Below are positions 33,917 to 43,663 of a DNA stretch of 64,000 nucleotides, piece after piece (position 1 is the first letter of the stretch; each line of letters begins with the position of its first letter). The position numbers were made by a program, and so were the translations under genes. This DNA comes from JAZKDW01 sp040387375 (lineage in GTDB: Bacteria > Pseudomonadota > Gammaproteobacteria > Burkholderiales > Burkholderiaceae_D), in contig JAZKDW010000015.1 in the NCBI GenBank assembly GCA_040387375.1, positions 288,589 to 352,588 on the forward strand, given 5' to 3'. The notes under the pieces were generated by a model. It saw only the letters and a program-made list of their open reading frames with translations. It did not search any database and was not told the DNA's origin.

Positions 33917-35035
33917 ATGACTACAAGCTTCTGGGAACACGATGTTATGCGCGATGCCGATGTCGTTGTGATCGGTGGCGGCATCATCGGCTTGCAGACG
34001 GCCCTCGAGCTGCGCGAGCGGTATCCGCTGCAAAACATCGTGGTACTGGAGCGCGGCGTGTTGCCGTCCGGCGCGTCGAGCCGCAACGCCGGTTTCGCCT
34101 GCTTCGGCAGCCTGACTGAAATCCTGAGCGACCTCGATGCCTTCGGCGAAACAGCGGTGCTGGGCATGATTGAGCGGCGCTGGCGCGGACTCGGCCGGCT
34201 GCGGCAGCGCTTCGGCGACGAGGCGATTGGTTATCAAGAACTCGGCGGTTTCGAATTGCTGCTCGACCCGCAGCTGGCGGCGCTACAAAGGCTGGATGAG
34301 GTCAACCGCCTGCTGCGGCCCTTGTTCGGACAAGACGTGTTTGCGCCCGATGCGGCCGGATTGTCGGCCAGCGGCTTCGGGCCGCAGGTGCGGGCGCTGG
34401 TGAGAAATCCGTTCGAAGGCCAGCTGCATTCGGGCCGGCTGATGCGCGCGCTGGCAAGACTGGCCGCCGTGCGCGGGATCGAAATCCATACCGGCGCCCA
34501 GGTCGAAGCGCTGGAAGAAAACGATGCCGACGTGCTGATCAGGATCCGCGGCGAACCTTATCCTGGATTCCGCGCCCGGCGGGTCGCGATCTGCACCAAC
34601 GGCTTCACATCCGAACTCGTGCCCGATTGCGGCATCACGCCCGCGCGCGGCCAGGTGCTGGTCACGCAGCCGATATCCGGTTTGCCCTGGCGCGGCACCT
34701 ATCATCTGGATGAAGGTTTTTATTATTTCCGTAACATCGGCGAGCGTGTGCTGCTGGGTGGCGGGCGCAACCTGGCATTCGATGCGGAAGCCACCACCGA
34801 CATGGCGCTTACCGACACAATCCAGGCGGCGCTGGAACGCCTGCTGCAGGAGGTGATCGTGCCGGGCCGGCAGGTGCACATCGAACACCGCTGGTCCGGC
34901 GTAATGGGATTTACCGGCGACAAGCAGCCGGTCGTGCGCCGGCTGTCCGATCGCATCGTGCTTGGTTTCGGCTGCAATGGAATGGGCGTGGCCTTGGGCG
35001 CCGAGATCGCGGCGGAGACGGCTGGTTTGTTGTAG
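33917..35035 (+). CDS. FAD-dependent oxidoreductase (DAO family, glycine/D-amino acid oxidase-like)
   Basis: This 372-residue protein has an N-terminal FAD site VVIGGGIIGLQTALELRERY, SGASSRNAGFACFG and the C-terminal GVMGFTGDKQPVVRR...LGFGCNGMGVALG region of the DadA/DAO family. Such enzymes oxidise amines or amino acids; demethylating members release formaldehyde, which could explain the position behind frmA-fghA. The start at 33917 has no clear ribosome binding site; MRDADVV 10 codons later is an alternative. No substrate can be named. Confidence 0.85.
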   Translation: MTTSFWEHDVMRDADVVVIGGGIIGLQTALELRERYPLQNIVVLERGVLPSGASSRNAGFACFGSLTEILSDLDAFGETAVLGMIERRWRGLGRLRQRFGDEAIGYQELGGFELLLDPQLAALQRLDEVNRLLRPLFGQDVFAPDAAGLSASGFGPQVRALVRNPFEGQLHSGRLMRALARLAAVRGIEIHTGAQVEALEENDADVLIRIRGEPYPGFRARRVAICTNGFTSELVPDCGITPARGQVLVTQPISGLPWRGTYHLDEGFYYFRNIGERVLLGGGRNLAFDAEATTDMALTDTIQAALERLLQEVIVPGRQVHIEHRWSGVMGFTGDKQPVVRRLSDRIVLGFGCNGMGVALGAEIAAETAGLL

Positions 35036-35077
35036 CATCGCAAGTTACAGTTCGGCACTGCAATTGCTGATCGCCAG

Positions 35078-36343
35078 GTGCAAGTCCATTTTCCGAAAAA
35101 CAGTCAGAGTGCCATTCCGTTGATAACCCCTCCCGAATCTGCCATACGGCCGGATCTTTCCGTTCCGCGCAGTACCATCGTGGCCCTTGCTTTTGCCTCT
35201 TTCGCCAGCGGCATTTCATTGCGCGTGACCGATGCCTTGCTGCCGCGGCTGTCGACCGAATTCAACGTTTCGCTGGGCAATGCGTCTTACGTGATTACTT
35301 TTTTTGCGGTGGCTTACGGTTTTGCGCAACTGATGTTCGGCCCCCTCGGCGATCGCTTCGGTAAATACGTGGTCATTGCGTGGGCATGCGCTGCGTCCGC
35401 CGTGACCGCGATGTTATGCGCGCTGGCACCCGATTTTCCTGCGCTGCTCGGCGCCCGGCTGGTGGCCGGCATCGCGGCAGCCGCGATCATTCCGCTGGCA
35501 ATGGCATGGATAGGCGATGTGGTGCCGTACGATCAGCGTCAGACGGTGCTGGCCAAGTTCCTGATCGGGCAGATTACCGGCCTGTCGTCCGGTGTGTTTG
35601 TCGGCGGATTCGCCGCCGATCATGCCAGCTGGCGTTTGCCCTTTTTTCTGATCGCTTTGATTTTTGTTGCGATCAGCATCGTTCTGTTTTTATTGAACCG
35701 CCGCCTGCCTGCGCATGCGCGCATCGTCAGCAGGGCGGATGGGCCGGCGCTGGTGCGCATAATCTCGGAATTCCGCCAGGTGCTGGCCAAACCGTGGGCA
35801 CGTGTGGTGTTGCTGACGGTTTTTCTCGAAGGCGGATTTTTGTATGGATCATTTGCCTTCATCGCCTCTCATCTGCATCGCGAATATGGCCTGTCTTTGT
35901 CTTCGGCCGGGGCATTGCTGATGTTGTTCGGGGGCGGCGGTATTCTGTATGCGCTGATTTCGAAACGGCTGATTAGCAAGCTCGGTGAAGCCGGCCTGAT
36001 TCTGCGCGGCGGTCTGATCCTGTCAGCGGCGCTGCTGATCACCGCACTGGCGCCGGCATGGTGGTGGGCGATCCCTGGCTGCTTCTTTACCGGGCTCGGA
36101 TTTTACATGCTGCACAACACACTGCAGATCAATGCCACACAAATGGCGCCGGAGCGGCGCGGTGCCGCTGTGTCGGCGTTTGCCGGATGCTTTTTCCTGG
36201 GGCAGTCGAGCGGCGTGGCTTTGGCCGGCAGAATGGTGGAAGGCATCGGCACCGGAGCAGTGATTGCAATTGGCGCGGCAGGTGTGCTGGCCGCCGCGCT
36301 CAATTTCTGGCGCCTGCGCGCGCAATCCCTGCAACAGGATTGA
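35078..36343 (+). CDS. Major facilitator superfamily transporter
   Basis: This protein of about 421 residues has twelve predicted hydrophobic helices. The motif FGPLGDRFGKYVVIAWACAA (motif A between helices 2 and 3) and GARLVAGIAAAAIIPLAMAW are typical of the drug/metabolite efflux MFS families. The start is uncertain: GTG at 35078 or a later TTG near 35120. Substrate unknown. It ends back to back with the small membrane gene at 36344. Confidence 0.9.
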   Translation: MQVHFPKNSQSAIPLITPPESAIRPDLSVPRSTIVALAFASFASGISLRVTDALLPRLSTEFNVSLGNASYVITFFAVAYGFAQLMFGPLGDRFGKYVVIAWACAASAVTAMLCALAPDFPALLGARLVAGIAAAAIIPLAMAWIGDVVPYDQRQTVLAKFLIGQITGLSSGVFVGGFAADHASWRLPFFLIALIFVAISIVLFLLNRRLPAHARIVSRADGPALVRIISEFRQVLAKPWARVVLLTVFLEGGFLYGSFAFIASHLHREYGLSLSSAGALLMLFGGGGILYALISKRLISKLGEAGLILRGGLILSAALLITALAPAWWWAIPGCFFTGLGFYMLHNTLQINATQMAPERRGAAVSAFAGCFFLGQSSGVALAGRMVEGIGTGAVIAIGAAGVLAAALNFWRLRAQSLQQD

Positions 36344-36598
36344 TTAGTCCCGTGAAGCGAAATAGCGAAATTCAGCAGCAAGACCTGGTTGCGATGCGTC
36401 CATGTCACGTGCCAGGCGATTCAGCATCAGGACGCCTTGCAAACGGCTGCGCATGTTGCGCTCGTTCAGCGATTTTCTAGGAGAAATAATCAGGAGTGCA
36501 GCACGCAGCATACCTGTAATGATCGGTTTGAAGACAACCAGCAGGGTAGCAAATACGCCGGCGCTAATTACGGGAAAGCCAATGGACAAGAAAGACAT
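36344..36598 (-). CDS. Small membrane protein of unknown function
   Basis: The product is 84 residues. One hydrophobic N-terminal stretch (SFLSIGFPVISAGVFATLLV) and a second short one (MLRAALLIIS) are followed by a basic C-terminal tail. GGGAG lies 7 bases before the ATG. Its stop directly abuts the MFS stop. No family was recognised; it may be a small inner-membrane protein conserved in close relatives. Confidence 0.65.
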   Translation of the reverse strand: MSFLSIGFPVISAGVFATLLVVFKPIITGMLRAALLIISPRKSLNERNMRSRLQGVLMLNRLARDMDASQPGLAAEFRYFASRD

Positions 36599-36779
36599 GA
36601 TTTACTCCCGGTAAAATTGTTATAAAAGACTCTTAAACATTTATAAAATTGCTTTGCTGCATTGCAGTATAGGGCGGGCTAAGATATAAATCTAATTTCG
36701 CTTTTTGATATCCGCTATGTTTTTTGTGAATAATACGGCGATATCTTGCAGGCTATTTTTTACAGGCGGTTATTCGACC

Positions 36780-37733
36780 ATGAGCTTTCTGACGCTTGAT
36801 CTGAACCTTTTGCGTGTATTCGATGCGGTCATGACCGAGCAGAATCTGACGCGCGCTTCCAGCCGGCTGGCGATGACCCAGCCGGCCGTGTCGAATGCGC
36901 TCAAGCGCTTGCGCGATGCGCTGGGCGATGAGCTGCTGATCCGTACCGCGCACGGTGTCAAACCGACGACGCGTGCGGAATTATTGTGGCCGGCGGTACG
37001 GCATGCCCTGTCGGAACTGGAGGAGGCGGTGGCGCCGAACAGTTTTGATGTATCGAAGGCACAAGCCACTTTCCGGATGGCGATGGCCGACGCGACTGCG
37101 GCGCTGTGGTTGCCGCCCCTGGTGCGCTCGATTGAAAATGAGGCTCCCGGCCTGAACGTGCGTATGGTACCGCTGACCACGCGCGACCCCCGGCCATTCC
37201 TGCTGCGCGGCGATGTCGATCTGGCAGTGGGTTTTTTCCCGGGCGTTGTGGCCCAACTGGCGGGCGGTCCCTATACGCCGATCCGGCATGAGCGCCTGTA
37301 TTCAGGACATTATGTCTGCGTGATGCGTAAAGGCCATCCGCTGGCAACAACCGACTTGACGCTGGATGCCTATTGCGCATCGAATCATTTGCTGGTGAGC
37401 TTTTCCGGGCGCCCGCGCGGCCAGGTGGATGAAGCGCTGGCGCAGGTCAATCGCGAGCGACGCATCCTGCTTACCGTGAACCAGTTTTTCACTGCCGGAC
37501 GTGTGGTTGCCAATTCCAATCTGATCATGGTATTGCCGCGTCATTTGATCGCCGCCACCGGCATGACTGGCGCGCTGATCGCCAAGGAATTGCCGTTTGC
37601 GATGCCGGAAGTACATGTGGACATGCTGTGGCATGAACGCGATGCGCGCGGACCTGCGCACAAATGGCTGCGCCAGCATTTGATGGCAATGACCGGCGAT
37701 ACGGCTTTTCCCGCTGCCACCATCGCGCAATAA
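36780..37733 (+). CDS. LysR family transcriptional regulator
   Basis: This regulator of about 317 residues starts MSFLTLDLNLLRVFDAVMTE. The helix-turn-helix LTRASSRLAMTQPAVSNALK spans about residues 23-42, and a periplasmic-binding-like effector domain follows. It belongs to the group related to NahR/NodD/LinR by its start. The chosen start has AGGCGG upstream, whereas the codons from 36705 are hydrophobic and unlike the family. It is divergent from the small membrane gene. Targets unknown. Confidence 0.9.
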   Translation: MSFLTLDLNLLRVFDAVMTEQNLTRASSRLAMTQPAVSNALKRLRDALGDELLIRTAHGVKPTTRAELLWPAVRHALSELEEAVAPNSFDVSKAQATFRMAMADATAALWLPPLVRSIENEAPGLNVRMVPLTTRDPRPFLLRGDVDLAVGFFPGVVAQLAGGPYTPIRHERLYSGHYVCVMRKGHPLATTDLTLDAYCASNHLLVSFSGRPRGQVDEALAQVNRERRILLTVNQFFTAGRVVANSNLIMVLPRHLIAATGMTGALIAKELPFAMPEVHVDMLWHERDARGPAHKWLRQHLMAMTGDTAFPAATIAQ

Positions 37734-37762
37734 CGAAGGCTGATTTTCAGGGGCATTGCGAT

Positions 37763-38590
37763 TTACATTCTTTTGGCGGTTTCTTTCTTGGCGGGCTGAT
37801 CGCCGCTGGCAGCCGCTGATGCATAGCCCAGCCGGGTCGAGATATTGGCAACACACGCGACAAGCGCCGAGGCCATCTCGCCTTTCCAGGCGCCGTCGAA
37901 GACACCGGTCAAGCCCATCGCGGTGATGGTCAGCACGATATTTCCGGTGTGATCGAATACGGGGGCGCTTAATGCATCGATTCCTGGAATCGGATTGCCA
38001 GAAACACGCGCAAGCCCTCTGCGCCTGACGTCAATCAGCGACTGCTCAAATTTCTTAACCAGTTCAGCCGCATTTTTTGCGTTTCCTCCCAATCGGGAAA
38101 AATCTTCCAGCATCATCTTTTCGATCAGCTTCGGCGGCATGAAGGCCGCAAAAACCTGCCCAGTCGCGGTATTCACGAGGGACATCACCGTTCCGTTCCG
38201 CACGCTGACGTGTATCGGGTAATTTGACTCTTCGAGACGGATGACGGTCGGCCCCAGATTGCCCCACACCGACATGAATACGCTCTGGCCGGTTTCTTTC
38301 GCCAGGTTTGCAATTTCAATTTCGGCTTCCCGCACCGGGCTCAGACGCTGCAGCGCAGCCAGACCCAGCTGCAAGGCCAATGGACCAAGTTCGTAATGGC
38401 CCATCGCGGCATCCTGTTTCACCAGCCCGAGCTTGCCGAAGCTGACCAGATAAGGATGGGCATTGGCGGGAGGCATGCCAGCCTTGCTTGCAAGGTCGCG
38501 CAGGATCATCGGCGCGCCGCTTTCCAGCAAGGCAAGCAGTAACTGGCCGCCAACCTCGATCGATTGAATGCCACGCTGTGGTTTCACCAT
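37763..38590 (-). CDS. IclR family transcriptional regulator
   Basis: The product is 275 residues. The N-terminal winged helix is RGIQSIEVGGQLLLALLESG then MILRDLASKAGMPPANAHPY, and the C-terminal effector domain shows QSVFMSVWGNLGPTVIRLEE and GRGLARVSGNPIPGIDALSAP-like sequence. The Met at 38590 was chosen because AGGTG is 6 bases upstream and it fits the family. It is divergent from the flavoprotein operon and probably regulates it through the palindromes between them. Confidence 0.92.
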   Translation of the reverse strand: MVKPQRGIQSIEVGGQLLLALLESGAPMILRDLASKAGMPPANAHPYLVSFGKLGLVKQDAAMGHYELGPLALQLGLAALQRLSPVREAEIEIANLAKETGQSVFMSVWGNLGPTVIRLEESNYPIHVSVRNGTVMSLVNTATGQVFAAFMPPKLIEKMMLEDFSRLGGNAKNAAELVKKFEQSLIDVRRRGLARVSGNPIPGIDALSAPVFDHTGNIVLTITAMGLTGVFDGAWKGEMASALVACVANISTRLGYASAAASGDQPAKKETAKRM

Positions 38591-38664
38591 TCTGAACACC
38601 TTTGAAATATTTTTGCGATGAGTTTGCGAGTATTTTCGCATAGAAGGTGAAGATTATCCTGCAA

Positions 38665-38694
38665 ACAAATCATTTGTAGTTATCAAACTTGTTT
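38665..38694. promoter_or_regulatory. Candidate IclR operator
   Basis: ACAAATCATTTGT (38665-38677) is a perfect 13-bp palindrome, followed by AAACTTGTTT (38685-38694) with matching arms. Both lie between the divergent IclR gene and flavoprotein gene, the usual place for IclR self-regulated operators. The assignment is inferred. Confidence 0.4.
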
Positions 38695-38840
38695 GTTAAT
38701 ATCAATTCATGCCAATTTTCATCAGCGTGATCAGGGATTGAAAATGGGCGGCGGACCGCACCGGTTGAAGCGCTTTCTTTATCTGCTTCGGGGTGTGCGC
38801 GCTGCCTGGCGCAGACATGCAAATACTTTCTGGAGCACTA

Positions 38841-40595
38841 ATGGAAAACGAACAAACTGTTGACTGTGACGTACTGGTGATTGGATCGGGCGCGTCCGGG
38901 ATGGCCGCCGCGATCACCGCCCGTTCGCATGGACTCGAGGTCATGATCGCCGAAAAGGAAGCGCAGTTCGGCGGCACCACCGCGCGCTCCGGCGGCTGGC
39001 TATGGATTCCAGGCACATCCCTGGCGACAGCGCAAGGCATCACGGAAGCGCCAGGTGCGGCGAAAACCTACATGAAGGCCGAGGCCGGCGCCAGCTTCGA
39101 TGAGAGCCGCGTCGATGCATTTCTCCAAAATGGTCCGCGGGCGATCGACTTCTTTACCAGCAAAACGGCGGTGCGATTTGATATGCCGCCGATCTTCCCC
39201 GACTATCACGCTGAAGGCCCTGGCGGTACTCAAGGCGGGCGCTCGATGGTGGCGCGGCCGTTCGACGGCCGCGAACTGGGCCCGCATATCAAGCATCTCG
39301 GATCCGCCCTGCCGGAATTGACAGTGTTCGGCATGATGCTCGGTTCAGGCAAGGAGATTATCCATTTCATGCGGGCGAGCCGCTCGTTCGAATCTGCGTT
39401 TTATGTCGCCAAACGCCTTAGCAAGCATTTTTTGAATGTGCTTCAATACGGGCGCGGCATGACGCTGACCAATGGCAATGCGCTGGCGGGGCGGCTGGCG
39501 AAATCGGCATTCGATCTTGGCATTCCGCTCTGGTTGTCGGCGCCGGCCAATCACCTGGTTGTCGAGAATGGCCGCGTGTGCGGCGCCATGGTCACGCGTG
39601 AAGGCCGCAAGACACGGATCGTTGCCAGACGCGGCGTCATACTTGCCTGCGGCGGCTTTCCGCACGACGTCGCCCGGCGTAAAGAATTGTTCCCTCACGC
39701 GCCTACCGGAAATGAGCACTTCTCACCCGGCCCGATCGGCAATACCGGTGACGGCCTGCGCATGGCTGAAACCGTCGGCGCACGCGTCGACAGCTCGATG
39801 CCCAATATGGCGGCATGGGTGCCGGTTTCCAAAGTGCCGCGCCGCGATGGCAGCACCGGCATCATGCCGCACTTCATCGATCGCGCCAAACCAGGCGTCA
39901 TCTCAGTCACCCGCAACGGCAAGCGTTTTACGAACGAAGGCAGTTCCTATCACGACTTCGTGCAGGAAATGGTCATCGCCTGCAAGGGTGAAAAAGAGGT
40001 GTCGGCCTGGCTGATATGCGATCACCGGGCGCTGCGCCGCTACGGCCTCGGCTTTGTCAAACCCTTCCCGCTGCCGATCGGGCAGCATCTGAAGTCAGGC
40101 TATTTGCTGCGCGGCCAGTCGCCGGAAGAGCTGGCGAAAAAGGCCGGCATCGATGCGAGCGCGCTGGCGGCGACGATTGCAACATTCAACCTGCATGCGC
40201 GCGAAGGCAAGGATCCGCAATTCGAGAAGGGCAGCAAGGCCTATAACCGCTATCAGGGTGATGCATTGCACACGCCGAATCCGTGCGTTGCACCGCTTGA
40301 AACCGGACCTTACTACGCGATCAAGATGGTGATCGGCGACCTGGGCACATTTGCCGGCCTCGCCACCGACGGCCATTCCCGCGTGCTCGATGCCGGCGGA
40401 AATGCCATCGGCGGCCTGTACGCCGTCGGCAATGACATTGCCAGCATCATGGGCGGAAATTATCCGGGCGCCGGCATTACGCTCGGACCGGCACTGACCT
40501 TCGGCTACATCGCCGGCAATCATATTGCCGATGCGGCCGCTGGCCACGCACAAGCCGGCGCCAGCACCAAAGCAGCACAACGGACTGAGCGATGA
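38841..40595 (+). CDS. FAD-binding dehydrogenase, KstD/fumarate reductase flavoprotein-like
   Basis: This 584-residue protein starts with the FAD fold CDVLVIGSGASGMAAAITA, then FGGTTARSGGWLWIPG. It ends with GGLYAVGNDIASIMGGNYPG and GAGITLGPALTFGYIAGNH, all typical of the 3-ketosteroid-delta1-dehydrogenase/fumarate reductase family. Such enzymes dehydrogenate ketones at C1-C2. The ATG at 38841 has GGAG 6 bases upstream. Its last codons overlap the SDR gene by ATGA, so translation is coupled. The substrate need not be a steroid. Confidence 0.9.
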   Translation: MENEQTVDCDVLVIGSGASGMAAAITARSHGLEVMIAEKEAQFGGTTARSGGWLWIPGTSLATAQGITEAPGAAKTYMKAEAGASFDESRVDAFLQNGPRAIDFFTSKTAVRFDMPPIFPDYHAEGPGGTQGGRSMVARPFDGRELGPHIKHLGSALPELTVFGMMLGSGKEIIHFMRASRSFESAFYVAKRLSKHFLNVLQYGRGMTLTNGNALAGRLAKSAFDLGIPLWLSAPANHLVVENGRVCGAMVTREGRKTRIVARRGVILACGGFPHDVARRKELFPHAPTGNEHFSPGPIGNTGDGLRMAETVGARVDSSMPNMAAWVPVSKVPRRDGSTGIMPHFIDRAKPGVISVTRNGKRFTNEGSSYHDFVQEMVIACKGEKEVSAWLICDHRALRRYGLGFVKPFPLPIGQHLKSGYLLRGQSPEELAKKAGIDASALAATIATFNLHAREGKDPQFEKGSKAYNRYQGDALHTPNPCVAPLETGPYYAIKMVIGDLGTFAGLATDGHSRVLDAGGNAIGGLYAVGNDIASIMGGNYPGAGITLGPALTFGYIAGNHIADAAAGHAQAGASTKAAQRTER

Positions 40596-41365
40596 ATAGC
40601 GGCCAACATATCAACGCCGGCTTGCTGACCGGCCAACTGGCACTGGTGACCGGTGCCGGCCAGGGTAACGGGCGCGCTGTCGCAATCGGCCTGGCGCAGG
40701 CCGGGGCGCGCGTGATTGTCACCGACGTCCAGGCCGATGCGGTGGAGCAGACAGCGGCGGACATTCGCGCATCCGGCGCGCAGGCCTGGGCCTTCACGCT
40801 CGACGTCACGTCGATAGAAGGATGCGCCGGGCTGGCGCAACGCGTCGGCCAGGAAATCGGCGCTGTCAGCATCGTCATCAATAATGCCGGCATCATCATC
40901 CGCGAAGGCATCGACAGTCCGCGCGCGCATGACAACTGGCGCCGGGTACTGGATGTCAACCTGAACGGCAGCTTTAATGTGGTCCATGCATGGCTGCCGG
41001 CGCTGCGCGAAACCCGCGGCTGCATCATCAACCTGGGTTCGATCGCGTCGTTTGTCGGCATCGCCGGCCAGCTTGGCTACTCGCCGTCCAAGGGCGCGAT
41101 CAAGCTTTTCACGCAGACCCTCGCGCGTGAACTGGCTGCCGACGGCATCCGCGTCAATGCGATCGCCCCGGGCGTAATCGAAACCCCGATGACGGAAAGC
41201 ACCCGCAACGATCCTCAACGGTTTGCCAGCTTCATGCAACGCACACCGCTGGGGCGGGTCGGACAACCCGATGAACTGGTCGGTCCGATCGTATTCCTGG
41301 CATCGCAGATGGCGACCTATGTCTCGGGCGTGACGCTGGCGGTCGATGGCGGCTATCTGTCATGA
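40592..41365 (+). CDS. Short-chain dehydrogenase/reductase
   Basis: This 257-residue SDR has the cofactor motif VTGAGQGNGRAVAIGLAQAG (NAD-type, with Asp at TDVQAD), INNAGIIIREG, catalytic Ser in NLGSIAS and YSPSK matching YxxxK, and the end VSGVTLAVDGGYLS. It interconverts an alcohol and ketone. It overlaps the KstD-like gene by 4 bases, implying consecutive steps: alcohol to ketone, then dehydrogenation next to the ketone. Confidence 0.93.
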   Translation: MNSGQHINAGLLTGQLALVTGAGQGNGRAVAIGLAQAGARVIVTDVQADAVEQTAADIRASGAQAWAFTLDVTSIEGCAGLAQRVGQEIGAVSIVINNAGIIIREGIDSPRAHDNWRRVLDVNLNGSFNVVHAWLPALRETRGCIINLGSIASFVGIAGQLGYSPSKGAIKLFTQTLARELAADGIRVNAIAPGVIETPMTESTRNDPQRFASFMQRTPLGRVGQPDELVGPIVFLASQMATYVSGVTLAVDGGYLS

Positions 41366-41451
41366 GCCGGCCCGGTTTTAGCAGCAAGGCAGACGCAGTC
41401 CTTTTTTAGTAGCAAAAGCAGGTATCCATTACATATCAGGAGACGCAGACA

Positions 41452-42648
41452 ATGAAAAAACTCAACTTTATCAAGATGGCCATTACAACGGCTACATTAG
41501 CTGGATCAGTCGCCCTGGCGCATGCCCAGGACATCAAGCTCGGATTCAACGGCGACCTGTCGGCATCACCATCAGCGCAAAGCGGTCAGGCTGCGGTCCT
41601 TGGCATCCAGGCCGCCCTCGACGATATTAACGCGGCCGGCGGCCTGCTGGGCCGCAAGCTGTCGCTGACGGTCAGGGACGATCTGTCGCAGCCGCCAAAG
41701 TCGATCCAGAACATGAGCGAACTGATCGACAATGAAAAGGTGATTGCGGTATTCGGCCCGACCAATTCCGGCAATGCACTGGCATGGAAGCACATTCCGA
41801 ACCAGAAAAAAATCCCGGTTCTCGGCACCATCGGTTCGGCCACCGACATCACCAAGCCAATGAGCCCGGACGCGGATAATTACATGTTCCGCGTCGGCAT
41901 GGTCGATCGCGAGCAGGTGTCAGGACTATTTGCCTATGTGAAGAAAAACACCGCCATCAAAAAGATCGGCTACATGGTTGAAACCACTGGCTATGGCCAG
42001 GGCGGATTGAAAGACCTGCAGGAAATCGGCGAGCTGTACGGCATCAAGCCGGTAGCCGTGGAAAAATTTGGTGTCGCCGATACCGACATGACATCGCAAC
42101 TGAACAAGATGAAAGCCGCCGGCGTCGACACAGTCATGGTGTGGGCACAGGGGACGCCCATCGGGCAGCTATTACGCAGCATGGAAAAAATTAATTATTT
42201 TCCACTGACCATCAGCTCATGGGCGGCCGACAACGCCAGCTTCTTCCAGACCGCAGGCAAGACATTGGCCGACCGCCCTTTGTTCATGCGCACGATTTCA
42301 GAAACCAAGACTGCACGCAATCAAAAACTCTACGATCGCATCGGGCCGAAGATGACTTCGGCCAGCGCTTTCGGCTTTGCCGCCCATTCTTATGACGCAA
42401 CGATGCTGTTGGGCGCAGCGGTCAAGCAGGCGGGCAGCACCGATGGATCGAAAATCCGCGAGGCGCTGGAAAGTCTCCAGGGTACCGTCGAAGGCCAGAT
42501 GAAATCCTATAACAAACCGTTTTCCAAGGCGTCGCATGAAGCCTTGACCTCAAAGGATTATCTGTGGATCAAGTGGAAGGATGGCAACCTGGTTCCTTAC
42601 AGCGATGACATCATCAAGTCACTCAAGCCAGCCGATTACAAGAAGTAA
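41452..42648 (+). CDS. ABC importer substrate-binding protein (branched-chain amino acid type)
   Basis: The precursor is 398 residues with signal sequence FIKMAITTATLAGSVALAHA then QDIKLGFNGDLSASPSAQSG. LGIQAALDDINAAGGLLGRK and VIAVFGPTNSGNALAWKHIP are typical of type I periplasmic binding proteins (LivJ/LivK-like). These bind amino acids or small aromatic/carboxylic compounds. It is first in the importer block SBP-LivH-LivMG-LivF and probably captures the substrate of the adjacent flavoenzymes. AGGAGAC precedes the ATG. Confidence 0.93.
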   Translation: MKKLNFIKMAITTATLAGSVALAHAQDIKLGFNGDLSASPSAQSGQAAVLGIQAALDDINAAGGLLGRKLSLTVRDDLSQPPKSIQNMSELIDNEKVIAVFGPTNSGNALAWKHIPNQKKIPVLGTIGSATDITKPMSPDADNYMFRVGMVDREQVSGLFAYVKKNTAIKKIGYMVETTGYGQGGLKDLQEIGELYGIKPVAVEKFGVADTDMTSQLNKMKAAGVDTVMVWAQGTPIGQLLRSMEKINYFPLTISSWAADNASFFQTAGKTLADRPLFMRTISETKTARNQKLYDRIGPKMTSASAFGFAAHSYDATMLLGAAVKQAGSTDGSKIREALESLQGTVEGQMKSYNKPFSKASHEALTSKDYLWIKWKDGNLVPYSDDIIKSLKPADYKK

Positions 42649-42742
42649 GCAACACGATTGAAAAGCGGCGCGTCCGGATGCGCGCGACCCTGTCCGCGCA
42701 GCTGCCTGCGCGCGCCCGCTCGAATCAAAAGGAGAATGAATC

Positions 42743-43663
42743 ATGCTGGTTGTAATATTACAAGCGCTGGTGAGCGGACTGGCGGTAGGGGGCATTTATG
42801 CGCTGGTCGCGCTCGGTTTCAGCATCACCTTCACCACCACTAAAACACTGAATTTTTCGCACGGCGAGTTCGTCGCCGCCGGCGCCTTCATCGGCGTCAG
42901 CACGCTGCTGCTGATGCTGGGAAAACCAGTCACCGCATCGCTGGCCGGACTGCCGATCCACTGGTGGCAGCATGTCATCGCCATCATCGCCGCCATCGTC
43001 GTCATGGGCCTGCTCGGCGTGCTGCTGTATGTGCTGGGGGTACGACCGTTCGCCGGCAAGCCCGGTCTGTCATGGGTCGTCAGCACCATTGGCTTCGGCA
43101 TACTGCTGCAAAGCCTCGGGCTGGCAGTCTGGGGCGCCGGCACCATGACGGTGCCGTCCGTCTTCGGCGAAGAGGTCATCCGCTTTTTCGGCGCCGGCAT
43201 CCGCCCTCAGGAAATCCTGGTGCTGGCCGTCGCCATCGTCATTACCGTGCTGTTCGACTGGGTCATGACCCGCACCATGCTCGGCAAGGTCATGCGCGCC
43301 GTCGCCCACAACAGGCAAGTCGCCAACCTGATGGGCATCAACGTCAACGCCGTGATGATCGGCGCCTTTGTCATCAGCTCCGCCTTGGCCGGCCTGTCCG
43401 GCATCCTGATCGCGCCGATCACATCGGTATCGCTTTTCATGGGTCTGGGCATCGGCCTGAAAGCCTTTTCCGCCGCCATCATCGGCGGCCTCAGCAATCC
43501 GCGCGGCTGCGTCATCGGCGGCTTTGCGTTGGGCGTGCTGGAATCGATGATCAACATGTGGCAGGCGCAGTGGCGCGAAGTGCTGGTGTTCCTGATCGTG
43601 ATCCTGGTACTTGCGATCAAGCCCAATGGCTTGTTCGGAACCCGCATGGTGGAGAAGGTATGA
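42743..43663 (+). CDS. ABC importer permease, LivH type
   Basis: The product is 306 residues with about eight hydrophobic helices. SGLAVGGIYALVALGFSITF and LNFSHGEFVAAGAFIGVSTL are the LivH signature, followed by AISSALAGLSGILIAP-type loops and GLGIGLKAFSAAIIGGLSNP. It forms half of the membrane channel with the LivM part of the next protein. AAGGAG precedes the ATG; the stop overlaps the next start. Confidence 0.93.
   Translation: MLVVILQALVSGLAVGGIYALVALGFSITFTTTKTLNFSHGEFVAAGAFIGVSTLLLMLGKPVTASLAGLPIHWWQHVIAIIAAIVVMGLLGVLLYVLGVRPFAGKPGLSWVVSTIGFGILLQSLGLAVWGAGTMTVPSVFGEEVIRFFGAGIRPQEILVLAVAIVITVLFDWVMTRTMLGKVMRAVAHNRQVANLMGINVNAVMIGAFVISSALAGLSGILIAPITSVSLFMGLGIGLKAFSAAIIGGLSNPRGCVIGGFALGVLESMINMWQAQWREVLVFLIVILVLAIKPNGLFGTRMVEKV

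Noticed and set aside
36705..36779. A longer N-terminus for the LysR protein
   Set aside because: The additional 25 residues are hydrophobic and precede the standard LysR start. The Met at 36780 has an AGGCGG upstream.
42964..43659. A 5' extension of the LivM-LivG frame inside livH
   Set aside because: It is rich in His and Arg and overlaps livH in another frame. The ATG at 43660 with GGAG upstream matches the LivM start.
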